From positions 28,527,501-28,591,500 of the forward strand of contig NC_068559.1 of NCBI RefSeq assembly GCF_022201045.2: a DNA stretch of 64,000 nucleotides, read 5' to 3'. Shown one piece after another: positions 24,001 through 35,420 of this stretch (position 1 is its first letter; each line of letters opens with the position of its first letter). Made by a program: the position numbers and the translations under genes. The DNA comes from Citrus sinensis. Taxonomy: Eukaryota > Streptophyta > Magnoliopsida > Sapindales > Rutaceae. The notes under the pieces were generated by a model. That model was not told where the DNA came from and made no database searches. It saw only the letters and a program-made list of their open reading frames with translations.

Positions 24001-25341
24001 AATTTAATTAAGGGCGGGTTAACGAAAACATTTAAATGCAAAAATTGCAGGTAGAAAATTGACAAGATGAAGCTCGAAAGACTGTACGTAGAAAAGGGAG
24101 GATGCACCAGGCAGGCAGTGCTTGTGAGGCCCTCCGTCCTAAAAGATTCGAAAATTCAGACAGAGAGCGACAGACAAAGAGAGAGAGGCTTTAATATAGT
24201 ACAAAACTAGTTCAGATGGTCCATCACCCGACGAGCACCCTCATAACTGGACTGTGCACTCTTGAGGAAACTAATCAAATCAAATTTGCCTCCTTTTCTT
24301 TTCTCTTTTTTTTTTTTTTAATTTTATTTATTTTTTATTAATATATTATTTTACTTAAGAGAATCCAGCCACTGATGCACTGATGCTAGCTAGATAAAGT
24401 TTTGCAGTGCCTCCACAGAAAAGAGATATCTTATCATATTGATAATAGAGGGAAAATGAAAATTAATAAATGTCTCTCGTTCTTTGTGTTACATGTTAAT
24501 TGTCAGTTGGTCAAAGACAAAGAAATTGAACTGATACTTGGTTACTGGGGGAAGATAAGGACTCGCATCCCCTGTTTACAGTTTTATCCTTTTATGATTC
24601 AGCCTGTTCTGAAATAGGGAATCTGTTAATCTTTGTCTCGTTCAATATCCTTGTTCTTCTGTCTTTCTTTCACTCTGCATCCTTCTACAGTTTTACTTGC
24701 ACGTAGCACTGTTATGCACTTTGCCCCATTAATTTTTTAAACTACGTGTATTCTTTCTTGTCAACTTTTTGGTTGCTATCTAGTAGTGATAATGTGTTTT
24801 CTCTTCATCTACTTAAATCATTTGATCCATAATATGATTGTTCCCATTTCCCTGTTCGGTAAATGACAATGCTTATTATATTATTATGTTCTTGTTTGAT
24901 TTTAGCAACTTTACCCCGTGTCGTGAGCAAAGTTCACTGTGACTCCTTCGGAATTAGTATTGCCAGTTTCGGGAACTTGCAAACTCGGCGAAATTGAGGG
25001 AATTGAAAATATTTAATTGACTCGATTTAATGTGATTACAAATGGGGCCAATAAGAAAAAAACATGGCCAAAAATCGTCTCTAATCTGCATGTTATTCCC
25101 ATCTCCTTGTGAGTGCTTTGTGAATCATTTTGTGTAGAAACAATTTTGATACAACTATCTACAAATAATAATTGTTACGTCAATACATACTTTCACACTT
25201 CTAGTTTCGGGTACATCTTTTTATTTGTTATTTATTTATTTATTTTGTTAATGAGATTTGCATATTTGAATGCTGTCAATAGGCCCAAAAGAAGAAAAAA
25301 AAAAGAATAATTCACTCATCAATTAAGTAATTACTTAGTGA
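21093..25341. other. 4-kb gene-poor region
   Basis: After the 3' untranslated region of the WW-domain gene (to about 21300) I see only AT-rich spacer, with poly-T runs near 21871 and 24308, a G run at 23710 and no coding content. Confidence 0.4.
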
Positions 25342-25443
25342 AGAGAAGCACGAGAGAAATAAAACAGAAAATGGTAGAGAGAGAGAGTGAGTGGGTAGAG
25401 AGAGAGAGGATAAAATTCTCTCGTCTTTCTCTCGTGCTTCTCT
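25342..25443. repeat. Inverted repeat with 18-bp perfect arms
   Basis: AGAGAAGCACGAGAGAAA at 25342-25359 is the exact reverse complement of TTTCTCTCGTGCTTCTCT at 25426-25443. The 66-base centre is purine-rich (GAGAGAGAG tracts). It may be a small foldback element or a hairpin in a transcript. No miRNA family was recognised. Confidence 0.75.
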
Positions 25444-26110
25444 ACACCTAGCACTACTCTTGCTTCTAAGGTAAGTTCTCATCTAGTAGACGCGCCTGCT
25501 TCTCCCATGACCATGAGCATATACATTCATATTTCCACATTGGTTATTAGGGTCCTCATTTGTAAGGGAGGAACACAAAAACATGCACTCTTGACACTCA
25601 AAATAATGCCTACATCGCGCTGAAATGGTAAAGGGGTGTAGTCAGAAGATTTGTTTTGTCCCTAAAGAATCACAGTATTTGTTTTCATAACCCAACCCTA
25701 GAACAAACCATGTGCATGATTTTACGTGGCCTAGGTTTTACATTCACGGACTGGGTGGGTTTAATCGTCTAATACTAATGGACCAATTCTTGCATTTGAG
25801 GCCCGTGCTATTCGTGTCTATATTTACCGTATAGGTAGATATAGAGTATCCGCAGGAAAGACGCCTGTGAAATTCTCGGCCGTATGCGTAAGCCGATTAC
25901 AAGTGAATTGAATTTAAAATTTGATCTTCTACACTTGAATATTGAAACACACAAGCGACCTGTGTTCAGATCTTTACACACAAAATACCACATCAATTAC
26001 AGCTTTACAACCAAACCAACCTATAAATTCTCAAACTGAAAGAAACAACCAAAAGCAGTGCATAAGAAAATTTTGAGTCACATGACGGCTCCAACAACCA
26101 TTTTACACAG
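25444..26110. other. 3' flank of the GEM-like gene
   Basis: Spacer. The part next to 26110 is probably the 3' untranslated region of the minus-strand GEM-like gene. Nothing else is recognised. Confidence 0.4.
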
Positions 26111-27163
26111 CTACTGGTCGCCCACTCGCCCTGCACTTCCAGTTGCTCTGTATTCTGACAAACTGTTCAACAAGTGGTTCGTTGCTTTCTCGAAATTGAC
26201 AAAGCCCATGAACCAAAATTCATGTCCCTCCACAGTTACAATCTTCATGTACTTGTCTGATGCATTTTCTTTTAATGTCACTGGATTGACTGAGCTTATA
26301 TTCGCCAAAGGTATCATAACCTGTTCAAGATAAGTTGTTCAGATCATTAAATTACCAATGCAATGCTATATTTTGATACAGTTTATTGAGTGTATTGTTA
26401 TATTGATGATCATCTTATTCGTACCTTGTAGTAGCTCCAAGCTTCCTGCCCAGATGGAGCAGTAAAACACAAGGGACGATCACTGCAAAAAGCCACACGG
26501 GCCGTTGATAAATAGAGTGTTCCAGCAACAGGACCAGTTGTTGTAGAAAGATAACACGCAAAGGTCTTCTTTAGCTTCTCATTCGGATCAGTTGCAAAAA
26601 TCTGCTTGAAGAGAGACTCAAATCCGCCCTCTGTTATTGCTTTCGCTGTCAAATTCACCTTCCCCCATGCAGCTTCCGACACAGAGGGACCGGTTTTCAC
26701 TGCAAATTTATATTATCAATATGGATGTATTGGTCGAATCATATGTATATTACAGCTGCATAGCGTTTAATATGTATCAATATGGATGTATTGGTCGAAT
26801 CATATATATATTACAGCTGCATAGCGTTTGATATATAATTAGCGGACAGGAAAGTAACTTACGATTATGCCAGATGTTGCGGGCAATGGTCTCAGCTTTG
26901 GTGCTCCAAGTATTGAACGCGTGAATTACAGGCTCCAAAGGGTTGTTACTTGGCTTGTCGATAGGAGAGTACTCGACATAAGACTGATGATAGATTTGCT
27001 GGCGGTTTTCGGCGTTCCATGAGGCTGCCTTTTGATTGTCTGGGTGAGCACTAGGCACCGCTGGCGCTCCCATGATATGGGTACCCCATTTCTTTCTTTC
27101 TTCTTCTTCTGAAGGTGGAGCTTCTGTCAGAGTGCTTGACAATTTTTCTGGTGTGCTTGTCAT
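26111..27163 (-). CDS. GER5: GEM-like GRAM-domain protein (GER5/GEM-like 5 type)
   Basis: Three exons (26863-27163, 26425-26699, 26111-26320) join in phase to 261 residues, the usual GEM-like size. A variable proline/serine-rich N terminus contains KKWGTHIMGAPAVPSAHPDN, typical of this clade. NPLEPVIHAFNTWSTKAETI follows, then the GRAM domain (GGFESLFKQIF, KLKKTFACYLSTTTGPVAGT, LYLSTARVAFCSDRPL, then VMIPLANISSVNP). The end reads HEFWFMGFVNFEKATNHLL. GRAM domains bind phosphoinositides. Arabidopsis GER5 is linked to ABA, reproductive development and seed dormancy. The gene is transcribed away from the CYSTM gene across about 845 bases. Intron 1 is mostly a recent 61-bp tandem duplication. The start is the first in-frame ATG and matches the family (MTSTPEK). 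Confidence 0.93.
26717..26838. repeat. 61-bp tandem duplication in intron 1 of the GEM-like gene
   Basis: Two copies starting CAATATGGATGTATTGGTCG at 26717 and 26778 differ at only a few positions. They make up most of the 163-base intron, so the intron roughly doubled in a recent event. Confidence 0.92.
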
Positions 27164-28008
27164 GGTGATGCTGGTTGTCGATTGACTGGAAGGTTGAGGC
27201 TATTGCTATGAGAACAAAAATAAATAAATAAATAAATTCTGATGGATTTATTGTTTATTCACGGTCACGGGTGAGTAACTTACCTAATCTACCCATTTTA
27301 TAGAGATGATTTGCTTCCTTGGCCACGAAGCCGGAGGGAGAAAGCAACAACATTCTAGATTTTGGAAGAATCCTTAGCGGCGTAGTTTTATCCAGAGGCA
27401 TAAGAGCTTTAGGTGGCAAATTCCAGTAACTTGTGGACCATTTGTTAGTCAAATAATGTAAACTATTAAAATAAAATAAAAAGGCAAGAAGCTTCCAGTG
27501 CATGGTTAATGTCTATTTTGGCTGCATTCCAGTGAGTAGCAAGTATTTCTCTAAATTTTCAATTACATATTATAGATTTTATTCTAAAGTTCCTTGATGG
27601 GTCCCCCCAACAGAACTTATCTGCTAGTGAACGTTGAGAAATTGAATTGTAGATGTTCAAATCTTACGTAGCAAGTCGTAGAGGTTGAGGCCTAAGAGAT
27701 GAGCGTTACGCTACGGCAAGTGAACGTGTGATGTGATGATGTTGAAAGGCAGTTGATGGACGAGAGGAACAAGAAAGTCGGTTGGATCTTTTAGGATCAC
27801 TCCACTTTCGCCGCGACACGTGGTAACGCATTCTATTCCTAAGATGTTCTCTGCTCTTTTCGGCAATCATTGCAAGAATGGTAAGTGGGAAATTTCCTAC
27901 TAAATTCACATTACAATTGAGCATTTTGGTTTATACAGGGGCTTTCACACTCGAATCAAAATTACTGCCCTATCATTCTGTACCATTAGAGTCTGAAAAC
28001 TCTTAGCA
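27164..28008. promoter_or_regulatory. Divergent promoter region between the GEM-like and CYSTM genes
   Basis: About 845 bases separate the start codons of two genes pointing away from each other. It holds both promoters and 5' leaders, so the genes may be co-regulated. No precise box was assigned. The minus-strand open frames at 27255-27503 and 27706-27924 have no family features. Confidence 0.5.
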
Positions 28009-29561
28009 ATGAGTTACCATCCTGTTCCTCATGATTCTCCTTGTCCCCCTCCAGGCAAGTCACTAAAGGATTCAGTTTGCTTCTGCAATTTTATGTTCAC
28101 GTGTTTGGTATTTGTATGGATGTATGTATATATATTTTTAAAATTTGATTAAGCAATTTCTCTGATGTCACAATTCAGGGCAGCCACCGTCACCATATCC
28201 TCCACAGCCAGACTTTCCACCCCCACAGCCGCCAGTGGGGCAGCCATTTCCTCCACCACCACCACCTGGCTATCAGGGATACTTCAATGAAGTGTACCCT
28301 CCACCACCACCGGCTCCACAGCCTTCGCAGGACGATCACCAAAATGACACTGGATGCTGTTCATGCCTGAAGGGATGGTATGCTATACCTCTCGATTGTC
28401 TTTTCAAAGTTATTGGTGCAAACAATTTTGTTTTTCGTATTTGGAATGAATGTACAAGACATCTATTTATACTTGTGTGTTTGATGGAAATTATCTTTTG
28501 CCCTCTATTTTCTATTTTGAAGTTGCTTATTTCAGAAATAGGTGATTATAGCTTCATGATACATGTGCGCTTTTTTTTTTTTTTTTTTGGGAATCACTCA
28601 AACCAAATTAACTGCAGCAATCTAATTCGCAGCTGCAAATGACACAAGCACATACCACAGATGCTTGTTACATATCATACTTACTTGTTCAAGGTTTACT
28701 TATTATTTATTCTCACTTTTCCCCTGAAAAACAGAGGTTTACTCTTGCCAAGGCCCAAGAGTAATATTTATCAGTACATATTCAATCCATGAAAATGTAC
28801 CATTTGGGGCTTCATATTTTTATTCTCATATTTATATTGTTTTGTTTTCTGGTATTCAGGAAAGTAAGACTAGATTGAGATTCGAGAGCACATGTTAGAA
28901 CTTAGAAGAGACTATAGCTTAAAGGACAACCTTCAAAGGACTAGAGTACTTGAAAAGTTAGACCCGACTATACAACCCAAGAAGAACCTAGATATCTTTC
29001 TATGCAATGCAACATGATCATAGAAAATGCCATTATTGAGTTATTTCCTTTTGAAAGCGCCTTTTTTCTAGAATTTCACTTGCAAAAAATCTTTTTAGTT
29101 TTGAAGAACGGACACTGAACCTTGAACTTTAACTCTGCTGTAGCCTGTAGGACATTTGTGTGCAATGCCCTACTCTTAGACCTTAACTGTCTCATTTTCT
29201 CTATATCTTCCAATTGTAAACTCAGAAAGTGCTTGTGCTTATGGAATTGGGAGTAATAAGGACCTGAATGTAGTGTGTATTTTGGTAGATAAGAGAGAAT
29301 TTCTTCTTTGAATATATTATCAATTTAGGACTAACCTAATGCAAGGGACACATGACAACACTTCATTAAATTGAGTGCAATCTTTCTAAGGCTTGTGGAT
29401 ATGATTCAAATAACTACTTTAATCTTCATTGTTATATGAGATGGCTTTTTCTATCAAATTGATGATGGCCGATTTCTAACTAATTTCTTCTGCTTGTTCC
29501 TTATATATGCAGTTTGGCTGCACTCTGCTGCTGCTGTGTATTGGAGGAATTGTGCTTCTAG
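28009..29561 (+). CDS. CYSTM (cysteine-rich transmembrane module) protein
   Basis: Three exons (28009-28054, 28179-28377, 29513-29561) join in phase to 97 residues. The N-terminal two thirds are proline-rich (SYHPVPHDSPCPPPGQ, FPPPPPPGYQGY, VYPPPPPAPQP). The C terminus is the CYSTM module: CCSCLKGCLAALCCCCVLEE followed by LCF, which is a cysteine-rich hydrophobic segment ending in the usual acidic and LCF tail. Proteins of this family are short tail-anchored membrane proteins linked to stress tolerance. Exon 1 ends CCTCCAG and the intron begins GCAAGT and ends TTCAG, so intron 1 is GC-AG, with the CAG/GCAAGT context such donors need. Splicing there gives the natural reading PPPGQPPSP. Intron 2 (1,135 bases) is GT-AG. 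Reading through intron 2 would lose the CYSTM. Confidence 0.92.
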
Positions 29562-30797
29562 GCCTTGCATGATTCTTCTCACTGGTTTTATGTGTGTTTT
29601 TTGTTACTTTTACTGGGATATTTCAGACAATTATGAACGACAGTAGAAAATAGTATTTACACATCCTTTAGGGACGCCAAAATGTTAAAATCAAACTTGT
29701 GTTGTTACAAACTGTCAATTTGAACTGTTGTACATTTGCATCTGTTTCTTCTGATTTGCTTTCTTTAACTCTTAGTACTGCTGAAGCTTTGGTATATGTT
29801 GATCTTTTTGAAAAATCAACTCCGATACTCACGGTGGAGAACCGAATCAACTCCAATGCTAACCAATCCAACCAAAGATTGCTGTGGTTATATACCATTG
29901 ATTAAAACTTAAAACCCAAATACTTGATAAGAGCAATGAAAAATAGAAATTAATTATGATTAAATGAGAAGACAAAAACAATAACTGACCAAAGAAACAA
30001 AAGAACATCGGACTTACTCAAGACTCCTTGTGTATCGAGAGTGATATCTTATTTCGATTAGAAATTATTGCTTGTTTTCTTTATCCAATTTTTTTAGCTG
30101 TTTTTTCTTTAAAAAAAAAAAAAAATTGGAACTCCGAGATTCCACTGGAGAAGGCGAGAAAGATTTCCCTCTGCAGGGATTTGGTGGGGAAGAGATGAAG
30201 AGCTTTTAGAGGAAAAGTTTTCGGACGAATCTAGAGATTAGTTTTAAAGGTGTGTTTTAATTTTAAGATTAGAAATTTGAGATTTCCTTTTCATGTTTTA
30301 AAGAAAAAGATGTTGAGAGGATAAATACGCACTCAATTCTGTACGCTTCATGTCCATCGACTATGCGTAATCGTGACGGTCGGATTGAGTGTATATAATT
30401 GCACGGTTGATTATTAGTTGGCTCTATGTTAGAGTTGATCCAACGTAGCCAGAGCCTTTTATAGTTTTATTTGTGTGTGAGTTCATATGGTATAGGAAGT
30501 AATTTACGTGATTCAACAAATTTGCTGCGTCGATAAAAGTCCTTGATTAATTCACTAGTGAATATGTACAAGTTTTACCTCAAAACTAAAAAATTTACGA
30601 GTTTCAACATGCTTTTACAATAAATTGTAACTCAGAAAAACCCTCTTTATTTAGGTATCATGATTTCTATTTTCAAATACCATGTGTTCAAGTCTTTCTG
30701 CATTTTTTTCGTTAATGTACGTGCGATGATGATGATGATAATAATCATCATAAAGTCTTCTCGTACTTTTGTGGTGTAGATCTGGCCATTTTAAAGA
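29562..30797. other. 3' flank of the CYSTM gene and spacer
   Basis: The first 200-300 bases are likely 3' untranslated region. The rest is AT-rich spacer with no gene. Confidence 0.4.
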
Positions 30798-30983
30798 TCA
30801 TAAGTTTAAAATGGGAGCCTTATATGCTATCCAGAGATATGATTCGTACCGAAGTTCCTGCTGTGAATTTCTCCTGGAACCAAATTTCGTGAGGATGATC
30901 TCTGAACAAAGGCCAAGCAAAACAACTCCCCGAATTTGCCATCCGTTCCAAAATCTTCTTATGTTTTCTGGAATAAGTTCCAT
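30798..30983 (-). pseudogene. N-terminal fragment of a DUF4220/DUF594 membrane protein
   Basis: The minus strand opens with MELIPENIRRFWNGWQIRG, then VVLLGLCSEIILTKFGSRRN. This is very like the start of plant DUF4220 proteins (an IPE..R.LW..W..RG motif followed by the first membrane helix ending in a GxRR sequence). After about 60 residues it stops, and the rest of the roughly 700-residue protein is absent downstream. It looks like a truncated relic. The family call rests on one motif. Confidence 0.45.
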
Positions 30984-31394
30984 GGCTCTACTATCCTCTT
31001 TTATCCGAAAGAAATGTTGGAATTTTATTAGTATTTAAAATTACTAATGTCCCATATTTGAGGGAGGTGAGAGCAATCACTTTTATTTATTTATTTATTT
31101 TCGATAAGAAAACAACTGATATTAGTTGTTTCAACTTTAATTTTAATGGCTGCAATGAATGCTCTAAGTTAGAGCATAACCAACACAGCTGGACCCATAC
31201 AATTATTACAAAATTAACAACCTTACAACTTATTAATTTAACGCGTAACATACAACAGAACATTGTACAACAATTGCTGCGAGGAAGCACAGAGCTAGAT
31301 GGTATTTAGTACGTGCTGCCGATATGATTTTGGCCGCGCGCTCTTCATTTTCTTTACTCACTTTGTTCCTCTTTGTAAGGACTTGATCTTATTC
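30984..31394. other. Spacer, with an A-rich tract on the minus strand
   Basis: No gene. A (TTTA)n run at about 31082-31100 reads AATAAATAAATAAA on the minus strand, about 300 bases past the stop of the prenyltransferase pseudogene. It could be the remains of a poly(A) tail. Confidence 0.35.
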
Positions 31395-32615
31395 TCAGCG
31401 TACGAAGTGCAGTAAGAAGAATTCAACACAGTACAGCTTCCACGTCAACATATAGAAGGATTTTGCTGATTTATTATCGGAGGGATCATTAGTTTTAGCC
31501 TGACGCCACAAAACGAAAGCCAGTGCGGAGTGGCTTATCATAGTAACAAGTTTGCATAACACGGAAGGCGAAAATGCTCCAACTAGTACAACACCTCCAT
31601 AAGCCATTAACATAATATTAACAGCAACCGAAAATACTTTTTCTTTCCCTATGATGATTGGGAGCGTTCGAAGGCCAAATGCTTTGTCGCCCTCCACATC
31701 AGGTATATCCTTCACAAATGCAATTGCAGTGTTCCAGATCACCAGGTAAGCAGCGGTAAACAACACTGGTTTCGTAAATGCTACAGGATTACCAAGCACA
31801 ATTTTCTGGAAGTGTATGAAGAAAGGAAAAAAAAACTAGAAGTCCATTGCAACAGATGATGGACACTGCAGCCATCAATGGATTTCCCTTCCATCGAAGA
31901 AGGGGAGGAAGATCGATGGAATAAGCGCCTCCAACTATACACCATATGATGAAGCCTATAACTAGTGGTGGAGATCGAAGCATAATCCCCATAGCCATAG
32001 CCATCAATAGAGATGCTATAGTAATTGCTAGTCCCTCTCCCATTGAAAAGTCTCCGCAAGTGAGGGGCAGATCAGGCTTGTTAACCTTGTCGATATGAAC
32101 ATCCGCCAATTGGTTTATGGCATTGGCATAATTGCTCATCATTATTGCGGGCACCATGCACTTGAATGCTTCTATGATAAGCTTGGGAGTGAAATCCGCA
32201 GGACTTTGTAATGGAAGCAAAGAAGCGGATAATATCGCTAAAATATAGCCAGCGCAAGTGTGGGGACGAGTAAGCGGTAGAATGCATCACACTTCTTGGT
32301 CAAAACTTGCATAAAGCTTGTTGAAGGCAGCTATGATTTTGATGAATACCCATCTTGAGCTGCCAGTGCAACTGTTGATTTGGTCAATGGCTTATGGCTT
32401 CTATTGATTACTAAATCCTCGCTGTGTCCTATTTTATTGGTTGAAAAAAATGAACTTTCGGAGGAGCATCTGACGGAGTACTTCTTGCTCTCACTTTTGT
32501 TTGCCAAGCCATTTATGTGTTTCACACGAGTCTGGAATGTTTTAACCGAACCAGCGTGTTGCAAAGGATGGTATTTCAAAGAGAAGCTTGAACACGGATA
32601 AATTTGAAGCAACAT
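31395..32615 (-). pseudogene. Broken, apparently intronless UbiA aromatic prenyltransferase (homogentisate/flavonoid/coumarin type)
   Basis: Starting at the ATG 32613-32615, the minus strand encodes a serine-rich plastid transit-like peptide (MLLQIYPCSSFSLKYHP). A UbiA core follows, with the first aspartate motif NQLADVHIDKVNKPDLPL, SIDLPPLLRWKGNPLMAA, the second motif KDIPDVEGDKAFGLRTLPII, and the family C terminus KLYCVEFFLLHFVR with a stop. Both Mg-prenyl-diphosphate motifs (NQxxDxxxD and KDxxDxxGD) survive. The frame is broken by a TAG after DGYSSKS, a frameshift in FYR/LTRPHT and another in the T run before HFQKIVLG. The coding sequence runs through regions where plant homogentisate-type prenyltransferases normally have many introns, so a processed copy is likely. 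An intact relative would be a plastid membrane enzyme joining prenyl groups to an aromatic acceptor. Confidence 0.85.
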
Positions 32616-33060
32616 GATGATTTGCTTCTTTCTTTCTCTCTTTCTTTTCGCGTCTGTTGTGGAGAGAGATTGCAAAATAGAGTTGCTGAATCAAATAGAG
32701 TTTAATTATAAATAGAGTTGCCAAATCAAATCGAAATGTAATTTAGATTTTTTAATTTGAATTAAATTATGAGGTAACTGGATGATTAATTCAAAGTAGA
32801 TACTTTGACTAATTCAAATTGAAGTAGGTAAGGAATTACAGAGAGTTTTTTCATAAAAAGGAGATAAATAAAACCCTCAAGGTACCACTATTAACCCTCT
32901 TTCTATTTTATATTTTCTTCATCATTTTTTATAAATATATGTCAGTCTCAGTATAAGAATATGCTTCAATGCAATGCAATTCAGTATTTTGAAAGCTGCC
33001 AAACACACCCAAAATACAAATTTAAAAATGAATCATTTAAAAACATCTTTAAACTGTTTG
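32616..33060. other. Spacer upstream of the prenyltransferase pseudogene
   Basis: AT-rich. It contains a loose repeat around AAATAGAGTT(T)/GTTGCCAAATC (32677-32725). No gene seen. Confidence 0.35.
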
Positions 33061-33300
33061 AAAATGTTATGAACTAACCAACAAAGTGTTGGCTCCATTA
33101 GTAATGGAGTCTCCTTAAGTGGCTTGACTGGGTTTGCTCCTAATTCGAGTCGCAAGAAAGTTGCCTTTGTTGGGAGAACTTGTGCCTCCCGGTTCGAGTA
33201 TGGACTTCTTGTCTGGGTTGTGGTACGGGCTTAAAGGGGGCTCTCACAGTTGAGGTCATCCCCAAGATACCCCGTGGTTAAAACAAAAAAAAAAATGTTA
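33061..33300 (+). mobile_element. SINE-like insertion with target-site duplication
   Basis: AAAATGTTA occurs at 33061-33069 and again at 33292-33300, flanking about 220 bases. The insert ends with a TTAAAACAAAAAAAA tail. Inside are a Pol III A-box-like TGGCTTGACTGG (about 33120) and a B-box-like GGTTCGAGTAT (about 33191). There is no open frame. The tail overlaps part of the right duplication, so the match is less decisive than it looks. Confidence 0.5.
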
Positions 33301-33479
33301 GGTGGGTCTCGCGCTTGAAAACTACTAATTCTAATCTTAATGTTACATTTTTAGCACATGTTAATTGAATCAATGGTTCAATTGTTTTTTCTCTTTGGAA
33401 AATTGGGTCAGTTGCCAATTGTTGACTTACAACTACACACTAGAAGCCGAATGAACATCTGAATTCCTTCACAAAGAAT

Positions 33480-33685
33480 TGGTCGTACTTCATAATCGCA
33501 ATAGAACGGTCTCCTTCGTTGCAGTTTCCTTTCGTTTGGGCATTCTTTTATTTAATCACATTTGTATGCTGGTGGCCTTTTCTTTGAATAGTCGTCGCAA
33601 GACTGCTCTTTTGGTTCAGTGCACTTATATCAAGTCCAAGCATGTGGTGTTGATTTTATTGGTTTGGTTTTGAGAAAGCATTACT
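33480..33685 (+). repeat. Dispersed repeat, copy A (copy B at 43929)
   Basis: Shared blocks with copy B, in the same order: GGTCGTACTT, ATAGAACGGTCTC..TTCGTTGC, CCTTTTCTTTGAATA, TCTTTTGGTT(G/C)AGTG, AAGCATGTG.TGTTGATTT and TTGGTTTTGA. The copies diverge by substitutions and small indels. Not recognised as a known element or gene. Confidence 0.7.
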
Positions 33686-35003
33686 TTCATGAATTCAATA
33701 AGTGAAACACATCAAAGATAAGATTACATAATAGTTTCTTACAAATTAGATTATATATATTCATCCATTACGATAAATAAATTGGCTGAGTCAGTGAATA
33801 CTTACTGATGATTACGGAGGAAAACAGTCACTGAGATATCACCAAAGAATATGTCCACAAAGATGCATACAATATTTTAGAGTATAACTAGGTATATACC
33901 TTAGCTCTTTTCAGAATCTCCACCTTCGTTAGCTTCACAAATTGATAAAGTAATATCATTCTTACAGAATCTTATCTATATCTAGTATTTTTCCAGATCT
34001 GTGGCTGAAAAACTTCGAATCCACTAGATAAATACATCTTGACAGACAATAACAACAAAAGAAGCCAAATCACCTAGAACATAGTCTGAATGGAACAGGA
34101 CCCATGTATCTGCGACCATGGAGGGAGCTACCTTCACACATGAAGAGGAACTTGGAAGAAAACAAAAAGACAATATATAAAAACATAAGAAAAACTGAAA
34201 TGCAGTACAGTCGGAAGAAGAGCTCAGAAGAACTCTCCTTCTGGCAGCAATAAAAGGGAGATATTTTTGTCTGGTTTCCAAAGAGAGAGTGTTGTTGAAT
34301 TTTTAATAAAACTTGAACCTTTCATCTTGTTTAACTAAAGAAAATGATATTTGTCCATCAACAGAACACCACAATGGCAACAGTACTGTAACATAAATTG
34401 TATTGATAGACTGTAGTATAAACAGTACCCTATTTTCTGTAACGCAGTGTCTTGATGGTGTTGAAACTTCAAATATCAGTGCTTTTAATTAAATACGAGT
34501 CGTTGGTGCAGTCAATTGTCAATATCGTTACAAATTATTTCATACAAGTTTTTATTAAATAAAATATAAAAAAATAAAAAATTACTTGAGCCATATGGTA
34601 TTTTTATTTAATTATTCATTTATTCAACGTGTGATTGTGTCCTTATTTGTCAAATATTACCCTTGTCAAGTGAGTATACATCTTAATTGAAAAAGTCATA
34701 TAAAATAATGTACATTCACCCAAAAAATAATAACAATAATAATAATAATAATGATAATAGTCTTAGAACAATAAAGTAAGAGCATAAACATTTGAACAAG
34801 ATTTTTAAATTGCACAAAGTGTCGGCATCACGATCTTGACTACGAGTCTGCGAACCGAAGTTAATAATAACAACATCAACAACATGGGGGAGTCTAGGAG
34901 AAGAGGGCAAAAATATTTATATATAGTAAAAGATTCATTTGTTAAAAAAGAATAATAATAATGCTTTCTAGAGAGTACATGTCTTTAGTTGTGTTGTTGT
35001 TAG
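33686..35003. other. Intergenic, no gene seen
   Basis: AT-rich spacer. Open frames on the minus strand (34024-34281 and 34716-34910) lack recognisable content; the latter includes an (AAT)n microsatellite at 34726-34752. Confidence 0.4.
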
Positions 35004-35420
35004 AGGTGACAATTAGGTTAGTGTGTCGTGTTCATGTGGTGCCACATTTGAGTTAAATTAACTTAATTCTATTTATTATTCTTATCAAAAATCCGAAACC
35101 CTATTACGTTAATGGTGTTACCTATTTAAAAAATAATTTTTAATTAAAAAACAAATTTAAAAAATTATTATATTCTGTAGGAAATTTCTAGTACTACTTA
35201 CTCAAACTCTAATCAATTTTGTTTTTAAAAAATATCTAAATATTTTTATATAATTAATAAATGGTTAATTGTGGAGCTATTATATTAGAAAATTTAAATG
35301 TAAATTCGACATTATTATTAAATGGACCGAGCAAACAAGCATGAACTATTAAATAGTCATGTCAATTTTAACAAACCGAAACCCATTTAGATAAATGAAC
35401 ACGTTACTGTAAAATAGAGT
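35004..35420. mobile_element. Degenerate hAT-like non-autonomous element, copy 1
   Basis: It starts TAGAGGTGACAATTAGG, like the TAGGGATGGCAAT end of plant hAT elements. Its middle shares CCTATTTAAAAAA, GAAATTT..TAGTACTACT and TAATCAATTTTGTT with the sequence at 36420-36570. No matching right end or duplication was found, so it appears truncated. Confidence 0.35.

Noticed and set aside
25113-25310. 65-codon plus-strand frame
   Set aside because: Hydrophobic AT-rich translation ending in a lysine run; no homology features.
27255-27503. 82-codon minus-strand frame in the divergent promoter
   Set aside because: No recognised domain, and no upstream or downstream exons joining to GER5.
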